Of a stretch of DNA of 29,036 bases, positions 1-6,198 are shown one piece after another. Location: the NCBI GenBank assembly GCA_900541205.1, contig UQIV01000030.1, positions 1 to 29,036 on the forward strand, written 5' to 3'. The DNA comes from an uncultured Collinsella sp. (GTDB lineage Bacteria; Actinomycetota; Coriobacteriia; Coriobacteriales; Coriobacteriaceae). The stretch's first letter is position 1, and each line of letters starts with the position of its first letter. The position numbers were made by a program, and so were the translations under genes. The notes below the pieces were generated by a model, which was not told the DNA's origin, did not search any database, and worked only from the letters and a program-made list of their open reading frames with translations.

Positions 1-9
1 CGGATTCGC

Positions 10-51
10 GCCTCAGGACTCAGCGCAACGCGTTGCGCTGAGTCCTGAGGC
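10..51. repeat. 42-bp perfect palindrome, possible terminator of the upstream gene
   Basis: Bases 10-30 are the exact reverse complement of bases 31-51, so RNA from either strand would fold into a GC-rich hairpin of about 19 bp with a tiny loop around ACGCGT. There is no T-run on the + side, so a classical intrinsic terminator is not certain. It could end a gene lying left of the window, or act as a protein-binding or REP-like element ahead of the mannose PTS operon. The symmetry is directly visible; the function is inferred. Confidence 0.6.
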
Positions 52-90
52 TGTTGCAATGAAAATGACAATCAAGGTTTAAACAAATAA

Positions 91-118
91 TGCAACCTTT
101 TGCGAATTTAGCTATAAT
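91..118 (+). promoter_or_regulatory. candidate promoter of the mannose PTS operon
   Basis: A perfect -10 hexamer TATAAT lies at 113-118 in an AT-rich stretch about 70 bp before the first gene. The -35 position (about 90-96, TGCAAC) matches poorly, so an activator may be needed. A second -10-like TATACT lies at 136-141 without a good -35. A short GCAA-cctt-TTGC inverted repeat at 92-103 overlaps the -35 zone and could be an operator half. Confidence 0.4.
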
Positions 119-175
119 TCCACAATCCAAACAGGTATACTCCTTTCATGTCGTGTAGGAAATACGTAGACAAAA

Positions 176-181
176 AGGAGG
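176..181 (+). promoter_or_regulatory. Shine-Dalgarno site that decides the EIIAB start
   Basis: AGGAGG at 176-181 lies 7 nt from the ATG at 189 but only 4 nt from the in-frame GTG at 186, so the ATG at 189 is preferred. Confidence 0.7.
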
Positions 182-188
182 TTATGTG

Positions 189-1178
189 ATGGTAAGTATT
201 GTTCTTGCTAGCCACGGGGACTTGGCAGCTGGAATCAAGCAGACGGGCTCGATGGTCTTTGGCGATCAGCCGTCTGTTGCCGTGGTCTCGCTCGAGCCGA
301 GCATGGGCCCCGACGACTTCCGTGCCAAGGTCGAGGAAGCAATCGCTTCCTTCGAGGACCAGGAGCAGGTGCTCTTCCTCGTTGATCTGTGGGGCGGCAC
401 GCCGTTCAACCAGATCAGCGGGCTCATCGAGGGCCACGATTCCTGGGCTATCGTCACCGGTGTCAACCTGCCTATGCTCATCGAGGCATATTCGCAGCGC
501 TTTGACGCAAAGAACACTGCACATGCGATTGCAAAACATCTCGTGACTGAGGCTAAGGCTGGCGTGCGCGTCAAGCCCGAGTCTCTGGAGCCCGAGGAGA
601 AGAAGCCGGCTGCGGCCGCCGCTGCTCCTGCAGGCGCCATCCCTCCGGGAACGGTCATCGGCGATGGGCACATCAAGATCGCCCACGTCCGTATCGACAC
701 CCGTCTGCTTCATGGCCAGGTGGCCACCACGTGGACCAAGCAGATCAACCCCAACCGCATCATCGTGGTTTCCGACGGCGTTGCTCACGACGAGCTCCGC
801 AAGACCATGATCGAGCAGGCTGCCCCTCCGGGAGTCCATGCCAACGTCGTGCCCATCAAGAAGATGGCCGAGGTCGTCAAGGACACGCGCTTTGGTGACA
901 CCAAGGCCATGCTGCTCTTCGAGAACCCGCAGGATCTGCTCAAGGCCATCGAGGCCGGCGTCGACATCAAGGAAGTCAACATCGGTTCCATGGCTCACTC
1001 CAAGGGCAAGGTCGTCGTCACCAACGCCGTCGCTATGGGCGATGACGATGTCAAGACTCTCGAGGCCCTCAAGGCCAAGGGCGTCAAGTTCGAGGTCCGC
1101 AAGGTTCCTTCGGATTCCTCCGAGGATCTCGACGCCATGTTGAAGAAAGCTAAGGCCGAACTGGCCGCTCAAGCATAG
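189..1178 (+). CDS. manX: PTS mannose/glucose-family EIIAB component
   Basis: This 329-residue protein is the soluble phosphotransfer part of a mannose-family PTS permease. It takes phosphate from HPr onto the EIIA histidine, passes it to the EIIB histidine and then to the incoming sugar in the cytoplasm. The EIIA domain fills residues 1-125, with the ASHGD motif giving phospho-His9 and a GGTPFN loop near 70. An Ala/Pro-rich hinge spans about 133-157. The EIIB domain follows from about 160, with RLLHGQV giving phospho-His175. The A-B fusion is the ManX/ManL arrangement. The next gene begins 18 nt downstream behind its own strong ribosome site, so it heads an EIIAB-EIIC-EIID operon. The family assignment is firm. 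The actual sugar (mannose, glucose, fructose or an amino sugar) cannot be read from sequence. Confidence 0.95.
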   Translation: MVSIVLASHGDLAAGIKQTGSMVFGDQPSVAVVSLEPSMGPDDFRAKVEEAIASFEDQEQVLFLVDLWGGTPFNQISGLIEGHDSWAIVTGVNLPMLIEAYSQRFDAKNTAHAIAKHLVTEAKAGVRVKPESLEPEEKKPAAAAAAPAGAIPPGTVIGDGHIKIAHVRIDTRLLHGQVATTWTKQINPNRIIVVSDGVAHDELRKTMIEQAAPPGVHANVVPIKKMAEVVKDTRFGDTKAMLLFENPQDLLKAIEAGVDIKEVNIGSMAHSKGKVVVTNAVAMGDDDVKTLEALKAKGVKFEVRKVPSDSSEDLDAMLKKAKAELAAQA

Positions 1179-1196
1179 TAAAGGAGGGTCCGATAT

Positions 1197-2015
1197 ATGT
1201 CTGCAATCACTATTCTGCTTGTTGCGATTGTCGCGTTGCTTGCCGGTATGGAAGGCGTTCTGGATGAGTTCCAGTTCCATCAGCCGCTCGTGGCATGCAC
1301 GCTTATCGGTCTCGTAACCGGTCACCTTCAGGAGGGCATCCTCCTGGGCGGTTCGCTCCAGATGATGGCCCTTGGCTGGGCTAACGTCGGCGCCGCTGTC
1401 GCGCCTGACGCCGCTCTGGCCTCGGTCGCTTCTTCGATCATCATGGTGCTCGCCCTCAACGGTGGCGCCACCGATTCGGCCAAGGCCGTTACCGCCGCCA
1501 TCGCCGTCGCCGTCCCGCTGTCGGTCGCTGGTCTGTTCCTGACCATGATCTGCCGTACCCTGGCTACCGCTATCGCTCACGCCATGGACGGTTGCGCCGA
1601 GAAGGGCGACTTCTCCGGCATCGAGCGCTGGCAGTACGCTGCTATCCTCATGCAGGGCCTTCGTATCGCCATCCCGGCAGTACTTCTGTGCATCATCCCG
1701 GCCGAGGCTGTTACCAACGCGCTTAACGCTATGCCCGACTGGCTGTCCGGCGGTATGGCTGTCGGCGGCGGCATGGTCGCTTCCGTCGGTTACGCCATGG
1801 TCATCAACATGATGGCCACCAAGGAGACCTGGCCGTTCTTCATCCTCGGCTTTGTCCTTGCTGCCATCCCTCAGCTCACGCTGATCGCCCTTGGCCTCAT
1901 CGGCATCTCCCTTGCCCTCATCTACCTTGGCCTTAAGGATCTGGCCAAGCAGGGTGGCGGCATGGGCGGCGGCTCCGGTGACCCGCTCGGCGACATTCTG
2001 AACGATTACGAGTAG
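1197..2015 (+). CDS. manY: PTS mannose-family EIIC component
   Basis: This 272-residue polytopic inner-membrane protein is the EIIC half of the mannose-family permease and forms the sugar translocation path with EIID. It opens with a hydrophobic segment (MSAITILLVAIVALLAG). It has the typical EGVLDEFQFHQPLVACTLIGLVTG region and GGSLQMMALGWANVGAAVAPD-like sequence, which is the family signature of small-residue re-entrant loops. Further hydrophobic segments follow to about residue 245, and the tail is Gly-rich. AAGGAGGG lies 8 nt before the ATG. It sits between EIIAB and EIID with very short gaps, so co-translation and complex assembly are expected. The length matches ManY proteins (about 260-270 aa). 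Confidence 0.95.
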   Translation: MSAITILLVAIVALLAGMEGVLDEFQFHQPLVACTLIGLVTGHLQEGILLGGSLQMMALGWANVGAAVAPDAALASVASSIIMVLALNGGATDSAKAVTAAIAVAVPLSVAGLFLTMICRTLATAIAHAMDGCAEKGDFSGIERWQYAAILMQGLRIAIPAVLLCIIPAEAVTNALNAMPDWLSGGMAVGGGMVASVGYAMVINMMATKETWPFFILGFVLAAIPQLTLIALGLIGISLALIYLGLKDLAKQGGGMGGGSGDPLGDILNDYE

Positions 2016-2021
2016 GAGGGG
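2014..2021 (+). promoter_or_regulatory. Shine-Dalgarno site that decides the EIID start
   Basis: AGGAGGGG overlaps the EIIC stop codon. It is 10 nt from the ATG at 2032 but only 1 nt from the in-frame GTG at 2023, so the ATG is the start. Confidence 0.65.
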
Positions 2022-2031
2022 AGTGATACAT

Positions 2032-2952
2032 ATGGCAGAGAACAAGATTCAGCTCACCAAGGCTGACCGCAAGAAGGTTTGCTTCCGTCATCAGTTCCTT
2101 CAGGGCTCGTGGAACTACGAGCGTATGCAGAACGGCGGCTGGTGCTTCGCAATGATCCCTGCGATCAAGAAGCTCTACACCAGCAAGGATGACCAGATTG
2201 CCGCTCTTAAGCGCCACCTGGAGTTCTATAACACCCACCCCTATGTTTCCGCCCCCGTCATTGGCGTTACCCTCGCTCTCGAGGAGGAGCGCGCCAACGG
2301 TGCCCCGATTGACGACGTCGCCATTCAGGGCGTCAAGGTCGGTATGATGGGCCCGCTCGCCGGTGTCGGCGACCCCGCCTTCTGGTTCACCCTTCGCCCG
2401 ATTCTGGGCGCTCTGGGCGCTTCCCTGGCCCTGTCCGGCAGCATCGCCGGTCCGTTGCTGTTCTTCTTCGCGTGGAACATCATCCGTTACGCCTTCCTGT
2501 GGTACACGCAGGAGTTTGGCTACAAGGTCGGCTCCTCCATCGCCAAGGACCTCTCCGGCGGTCTGATGGGCAAGGTCACCGAGGGTGCTTCCATCCTGGG
2601 TATGTTCATCATCGGCGCCCTGGTCGAGCGCTGGGTGTCCATCTCCTTCACCCCGGTCGTCTCCAAGGTCACGCAGTCTGCTGGCGCCTTTATCGACTGG
2701 GCTAACCTGCCCTCCGGTTCTGAGGGTGTCAAGGAAGCACTGACGATGTATAACTCCATCGGTGCTAACGCCCTTGATCAAGTGAAGGTCACCACGCTTC
2801 AGGCCAACCTCGATCAGCTCATCCCCGGCCTTGCCGCCGTGTGCCTGACCCTGCTGGTCTGCAAGCTCCTCAAGAAGAAGGTCAGCCCGATCGTCATCAT
2901 CCTGGCTCTCTTCGCCATCGGCATCATCGGTCGCGTCTGCGGCTTCATGTAA
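2032..2952 (+). CDS. manZ: PTS mannose-family EIID component
   Basis: This 306-residue membrane protein is the EIID partner that completes the mannose-family permease. The soluble N-terminal part carries the family motif FLQGSWNYERMQNGGW (about residues 23-38) and the AIKKLY / HLEFYNTHPYVSAPVIG segments. The GVKVGMMGPLAGVGDP stretch follows, and then hydrophobic helices run through to the C-terminus. Its EIIC neighbour ends 16 nt before this ATG, and the ribosome site of EIID overlaps that stop. A strong hairpin plus T-rich run follows at 3009-3055, so the three-gene transcript most likely ends here. The length and motifs are ordinary for ManZ. Confidence 0.95.
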   Translation: MAENKIQLTKADRKKVCFRHQFLQGSWNYERMQNGGWCFAMIPAIKKLYTSKDDQIAALKRHLEFYNTHPYVSAPVIGVTLALEEERANGAPIDDVAIQGVKVGMMGPLAGVGDPAFWFTLRPILGALGASLALSGSIAGPLLFFFAWNIIRYAFLWYTQEFGYKVGSSIAKDLSGGLMGKVTEGASILGMFIIGALVERWVSISFTPVVSKVTQSAGAFIDWANLPSGSEGVKEALTMYNSIGANALDQVKVTTLQANLDQLIPGLAAVCLTLLVCKLLKKKVSPIVIILALFAIGIIGRVCGFM

Positions 2953-3008
2953 GCACGTTTCGGCTTAAGACCGAGAATTGCTAGGCAAGGGCTTTTGAGC
3001 CATTGAAA

Positions 3009-3055
3009 CGGACCGCACCCGGTGGGTACACTGGATGCGGTCCGATTGTTTTATT
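3009..3055 (+). terminator. intrinsic terminator after the mannose PTS genes
   Basis: CGGACCGCA (3009-3017) pairs with TGCGGTCCG (3036-3044). Inside, one mismatch is followed by a 6-bp stem closing a GGTA tetraloop, and the hairpin is followed by ATTGTTTTATTT. The same bases also hold TTGAAA (3003-3008), an 18-bp spacer and TACACT (3027-3032), so a promoter for the downstream gene may overlap the terminator. Confidence 0.8.
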
Positions 3056-3072
3056 TGGAGGGCGAGGCGCGC

Positions 3073-3471
3073 ATGGCGCAATCTCAGAACAGCACGGTCG
3101 ATCTGGCAACGCCGGCAACCTGCCTGATGGGGCTTACCAGCCACGGTAACGTGATGGTGGGCAATAAGGCGTTCGAGTATTACAACGAGCGCAATCCCGA
3201 GGATTATATTCAAATCCCGTGGGACGAGGTCGACCACATTGCCGCCGAGGTTTTACGCGGCACCAAGAAGATCACGCGTTTTGCCATCTTCACCAAGGAC
3301 AACGGTCACTTTACGTTTTCGACGCGCGACGACAAAGAGACGCTTCGTGCTGTCCGCAAGTACGTCGACGAGGATAAGCTCGTGCGTTCGCCCGACTTTA
3401 TCGATGTGACTGCCAAGGGCGCCAAGAGCATTCCTTCCGTCATCAAAGGCCTCTTCCACAAAGGCAACTAG
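3073..3471 (+). CDS. DUF956 family protein, mannose PTS accessory (ManO-type)
   Basis: This 132-residue soluble protein belongs to the DUF956 family, whose members are commonly the fourth gene of mannose PTS operons in low-GC Gram-positives. The typical features are the N-terminal LATPATCLMGLTSHGNVMVG stretch, the FEYYNERNPEDYIQIPWDEVDHIAAEV-type core, and the conserved FAIFTKDNGHFTFSTRD region. There is no signal peptide or membrane segment. GGAGGG lies 10 nt before the ATG. The biochemical role of the family is not established; regulation or fine-tuning of the PTS is a guess from gene context. The strong terminator upstream and the promoter-like elements within it suggest that expression is partly uncoupled from the permease genes. 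Confidence 0.85.
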   Translation: MAQSQNSTVDLATPATCLMGLTSHGNVMVGNKAFEYYNERNPEDYIQIPWDEVDHIAAEVLRGTKKITRFAIFTKDNGHFTFSTRDDKETLRAVRKYVDEDKLVRSPDFIDVTAKGAKSIPSVIKGLFHKGN

Positions 3472-3476
3472 TCGTT

Positions 3477-3650
3477 GGGGAAATATCATCCCGGTTTGAG
3501 CGCCTATTCTGGGATGCAGTTTCCGGAACAGGCTCAATTGGGAAACCATATCCCGTTTCGAGCTCAAATTCCGGGTCGTAGTTTCCTAGAGAGGCCCCAT
3601 CCGGAAAGCCCGTCCCAGAATTCGTCTGGATAGTGGGACACGCTTTCCGG
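3477..3650. repeat. tandem array of three imperfect hairpin units
   Basis: Three units start at 3477, 3540 and 3601, giving a period of 61-63 bp. Each unit has outer arms GGAAA/TTTCC and inner arms of the type ATCCC/GGGAT: 3477-3524 with inner 3488-3492/3511-3515, 3540-3586 with inner CCCG/CGGG, and 3601-3650 with outer CCGGAAAGC/GCTTTCCGG and inner GTCCCA/TGGGAC. Units 1 and 2 also share TTTGAGC/TTCGAGC and AGTTTCC blocks. No protein is encoded. The array fills the gap between the DUF956 gene and the tRNA gene. Confidence 0.75.
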
Positions 3651-3710
3651 AAGGCTGTTCCACCGCAACTTCGAAGAGTGGCTATACGCTACATTACAAC
3701 GGTGTAAATC

Positions 3711-3719
3711 TGCTACACT
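3711..3719 (+). promoter_or_regulatory. candidate extended -10 promoter of tRNA-Arg
   Basis: TGCTACACT at 3711-3719 is an extended -10 element ending 10 nt before the tRNA 5' end. TTACAA at 3694-3699 is too close to be an ideal -35. The same TGCTACACTAG string occurs in the promoter of the large kinase operon. Confidence 0.45.
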
Positions 3720-3729
3720 AGTACAACAT

Positions 3730-3805
3730 GCCTCCGTAGCTCAGGGGATAGAGCACCGCTCTCCTAAAGCGGGTGTCGACGGTTCGAATCCGCCCGGGGG
3801 CACCA
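3730..3805 (+). tRNA. tRNA-Arg (anticodon CCU)
   Basis: This 76-nt cloverleaf includes the encoded CCA. The acceptor arm GCCTCCG (3730-3736) pairs with CGGGGGC (3795-3801), including one G-U pair. The D-arm region is GCTCAGGGGATAGAGC. The anticodon stem CCGCT/AGCGG encloses loop CTCCTAA, giving anticodon CCT, which decodes the rare Arg codon AGG. The T-loop is GTTCGAATC. A terminator follows at once. This is an established fold, read base by base. Confidence 0.95.
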
Positions 3806-3814
3806 GGGAATATG

Positions 3815-3847
3815 ACGGCGTCGCGAGAGCGGCGCCGTTTCTGGTTT
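3815..3847 (+). terminator. intrinsic terminator of tRNA-Arg
   Basis: ACGGCGTCGC (3815-3824) pairs with GCGGCGCCGT (3829-3838) through ten pairs including one G-U, closing a GAGA tetraloop. TTTCTGGTTT follows. Confidence 0.7.
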
Positions 3848-3859
3848 GTGGGAGCTGTC

Positions 3860-3885
3860 GGCGGATTCGGGCCGTCGACACCCGC
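3860..3885 (-). repeat. inverted copy of an internal tRNA-Arg segment
   Basis: These 26 bases are the reverse complement of tRNA bases 3769-3794 (anticodon-stem 3' side to T-stem), matching at 24 of 26 positions; the two differences are adjacent. A read-through transcript could pair this segment with the tRNA 3' half. Confidence 0.75.
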
Positions 3886-3912
3886 GTCACCAATTTCCCC
3901 GCGGGGGGAGTT

Positions 3913-3936
3913 TTCGAATCCGCCCGGGGGCACCAG
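3913..3936 (+). repeat. direct copy of the tRNA-Arg 3' end
   Basis: These 24 bases are identical to the T-loop through CCA end of the tRNA at 3783-3806. The similarity continues downstream: CACCAG is followed by (A)GGAATAT, a hairpin and TTCTGGTTT in both places. It is therefore a partial tandem duplication of the tRNA tail plus terminator, or an attachment-site-like scar. Confidence 0.8.
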
Positions 3937-3945
3937 AGGAATATC

Positions 3946-3983
3946 GAGCCCGGTACCGCTACGGTGCCGGGCTCTTCTGGTTT
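3946..3983 (+). terminator. second intrinsic terminator behind the duplicated tRNA tail
   Basis: GAGCCCGGTACCG (3946-3958) pairs with CGGTGCCGGGCTC (3962-3974), 13 pairs with one G-U, around the loop CTA. TTCTGGTTT follows, the same tail as after the first tRNA terminator. Confidence 0.75.
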
Positions 3984-4013
3984 AAGGCATGCCGTAGTAT
4001 TCGCTGCTTCAGA

Positions 4014-4052
4014 TAAAGAAAGCGCCCGCTTGCTGGGGGAGCAAGCGGGCGC
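4014..4052 (-). terminator. intrinsic terminator of the cell-envelope kinase operon
   Basis: Read on the minus strand, a perfect 13-bp GC-rich stem (arms 4040-4052 and 4022-4034, five-base C loop) is followed by TTTCTTTATC. It lies 52 nt past the stop of the PASTA kinase, so it ends the minus-strand operon. Confidence 0.85.
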
Positions 4053-4104
4053 CTGTGAGCGAATATGTTTGCGGCGAGAGCCGTGATGGGCGGTGGGGTG
4101 GCGA

Positions 4105-6066
4105 CTAGTTGGTCGTACCGGAATCGGCACCCGTGCCCGAGCCAGAGCCCGAACCCGAGCCAGAAAGTGCGACCGTCAGCGTAATCGTGCTGTCGGTGGA
4201 CTGCTTGCCGGTGGGGGAGACGCCCGTAACGGTGGCATCCTCGTTACCGCTTACGGGATTGCCGTTCTGGTCACAGAAGCCAATGTTATAGAAACCGGCG
4301 TTGTTGAGCGCGGTAACGGCGGCGGAAATGCTCTTGCCGTACAGGTTGCCCGGAACACTGGCCTTGCCGGACTTCTTGGCAATGACGACGGTAATCGTGG
4401 CGCCGGGCTTCTGCTTGCCGCTGGGGTTCCAGCTGATCACGGTGCCCTCGGTAACCGAGTCGTTCTCCTGGTAGCTCACGTCGACGCCAAAGCCTGCCAT
4501 ATCGAGGGCGTTGCGCGCCTGGGCCTCGGTCATGTCGGTCAGGTCGGGGACGGACGTGGTATCCGGGCCGCCCGAGACCTTGTACGAGATGGTCGTGCCT
4601 TTCTCGACTTCCTTACCGGCTTCGGTGCCCTGCTCAAAGACCTGGCCCTCATCGGCCTCGTTGGCCTCCTCGGAGGCGTTGCCCTTCAGGCCAACGCTTG
4701 CCAGCGCGGCTTCTGCCTGGTCCTTGGTCAGGCCGACAAGCCGGGGAACCTCAACCTTCTCGGAGGGCTTGGGGCCCTTGGAGATTACCAGGTTTACCTT
4801 GGTGCCCTTGGCCTTCTTGGTGTTGCCGTTGGGCGTCTGCTCGGCGACCTTGCCCTCGTCGACATCGTCGTTGTAGCTTTGGTCGATGGTGCCGACCTCG
4901 AGGCCGGCTTCCTTGATCAGCTCGACGGCAGTCTGCTGGTCCTTGCCCAGCACATCGGGCACGGTGACCTGCTCGCCGCCAAAGAGTCCTGTGGCAAAGG
5001 CCACCACGATGCCGATGACGGCAACGGCTGCTACCACGGCGGCGATGATCTTATTCTTGTTGGATTTGGGCTTTTCGACCTCGTAGGAGCCGGTAGAGCC
5101 CGAAACCGAGCTACGGGCGGTATTCTGGCCGCTCACGCCCGAAACGGGACGCACCATGGCGCGCGTCTGATCGGAAAGCTCGCGAGTCTTGGTGGCGCCC
5201 AGCTCACCGGGGGCACCGATGATGCGCGTGGGCTCCGAGACGTTGACGGCACGGCCCGACAGGTAGCTGTTGAGCACCTGACGCAGCTCGTCGGCGGTCT
5301 GGAAGCGGTTTGCCGGGTCCTTCTCCATGCACTTGAGGATGATGCGCTCAAGGTCGGCGTCGACACCGGAGTTGATCTGGCTCGGCGGAATAGGCAGCTC
5401 GTTGACCTGCTTGAGTGCGACCGAGATAGCGTCGTCACCGTCAAAGGGAACGCGGCCGGTGGCGCACTCGTACATCACGACGCCCAGCGAGTAGATATCC
5501 GAGGTGGGGCCGAGGTCCTGACCGCGGGTCTGCTCGGGGCTGACGTAGTGAGCGGTTCCCAGCACGTTGTTGTCTTGCGTGAGGTGGCTGTTCTTGGCAC
5601 GCGCGATGCCAAAGTCCATCACCTTGATGTTGCCGTCGGGCAGCACCATGATGTTTTGCGGCTTAATGTCGCGGTGGATGATCTCGTGCTTGTGGGCGAC
5701 CGAAAGCGCAGAGCTGATCTGCGAGCCGATCTGGGCGACCTTCTTGGGGTCGAGGGCGCCGTGGCTCTTGATGCCGCTCTTAAGGTCGGTACCGCGCAGG
5801 TACTCCATGACGATGTAATAGGTGTCGCCGTCCTTGCCCCAATCGTAGACGCCCACGATATAGGGGGAGGAGAGACCGGCTGCTGCCTGGGCCTCCTGCT
5901 TAAAGCGTGCGGCGAAGGTTGCGTCGCCAGCATACTGTGGCAGCATGATCTTGACGGCTACCGTGCGGTCGAGGACCTGGTCCTGTGCACGGTAGACGGT
6001 CGCCATGCCGCCTGTTCCCACCTTATCCTTGAGGAGGTATCTTCCCCCGAGGACCCTCTGTTCCAT
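4105..6066 (-). CDS. pknB: PknB-type Ser/Thr protein kinase with four PASTA domains
   Basis: This 653-residue membrane kinase senses muropeptides or lipid II outside the cell and phosphorylates Thr/Ser of division, envelope and FHA proteins inside. The kinase domain spans about 8-270: glycine loop GTGGMATVY, Lys39 in VAVKIM, HRDIKPQN at 131-138 (catalytic Asp133), DFG at 151-153 and SPEQ closing the activation segment. A Thr/Ser-rich juxtamembrane stretch precedes one transmembrane helix at about 340-362. Four PASTA repeats follow, starting near VTVPDVLG, VEVPRLVG, TSVPDLTD and ASVPGNLYG, and the protein ends in a Gly-Ser repeat tail. ATG 6066 is chosen because TAGGAG lies 5 nt upstream of it, after an earlier in-frame ATG at 6081. 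It is the last gene of the operon, 132 nt after the fused FtsW-PBP gene and before a strong terminator. Confidence 0.95.
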   Translation of the reverse strand: MEQRVLGGRYLLKDKVGTGGMATVYRAQDQVLDRTVAVKIMLPQYAGDATFAARFKQEAQAAAGLSSPYIVGVYDWGKDGDTYYIVMEYLRGTDLKSGIKSHGALDPKKVAQIGSQISSALSVAHKHEIIHRDIKPQNIMVLPDGNIKVMDFGIARAKNSHLTQDNNVLGTAHYVSPEQTRGQDLGPTSDIYSLGVVMYECATGRVPFDGDDAISVALKQVNELPIPPSQINSGVDADLERIILKCMEKDPANRFQTADELRQVLNSYLSGRAVNVSEPTRIIGAPGELGATKTRELSDQTRAMVRPVSGVSGQNTARSSVSGSTGSYEVEKPKSNKNKIIAAVVAAVAVIGIVVAFATGLFGGEQVTVPDVLGKDQQTAVELIKEAGLEVGTIDQSYNDDVDEGKVAEQTPNGNTKKAKGTKVNLVISKGPKPSEKVEVPRLVGLTKDQAEAALASVGLKGNASEEANEADEGQVFEQGTEAGKEVEKGTTISYKVSGGPDTTSVPDLTDMTEAQARNALDMAGFGVDVSYQENDSVTEGTVISWNPSGKQKPGATITVVIAKKSGKASVPGNLYGKSISAAVTALNNAGFYNIGFCDQNGNPVSGNEDATVTGVSPTGKQSTDSTITLTVALSGSGSGSGSGTGADSGTTN

Positions 6067-6071
6067 TCCTG

Positions 6072-6077
6072 CTCCTA
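6072..6077 (-). promoter_or_regulatory. Shine-Dalgarno site that decides the PASTA kinase start
   Basis: TAGGAG on the minus strand lies between two in-frame ATG codons and serves the downstream one at 6066 (5-nt spacing). Confidence 0.6.
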
Positions 6078-6198
6078 ACATAATTATTCGCTCAACGATG
6101 TGTGTAGTACCTACGATGTGGCCGCTGGGGCCGTGTGGCGCGTTGCCGCTAGCTCTTCGGCCGCGGCGCGCCTCTGGTGTCCGATTCGATCATGGGCA

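Noticed and set aside
91..104. A sigma-54-type -24/-12 promoter before the mannose PTS operon
   Set aside because: TGCAAC-cttt-TGC looks similar, but the GG of the -24 element is missing, and actinobacteria generally lack sigma-54. TATAAT is the better call.
108..2045. A 645-codon minus-strand frame across the PTS genes
   Set aside because: The + strand encodes clear EIIAB and EIIC proteins with good ribosome sites. The antisense product resembles no family and crosses the gene boundaries.
3718..3933. A minus-strand frame of 71 codons (and a related one of 129) over the tRNA
   Set aside because: The translated part (GRIRTVDTRFRRAVLYPLSYGG) is the well-known spurious peptide from the antisense of a tRNA gene.
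4093..6078. A 661-codon open frame on the + strand opposite the PASTA kinase
   Set aside because: Same cause: it is the complement of a strongly codon-biased gene with all kinase and PASTA motifs on the other strand. No ribosome site or domain was seen.
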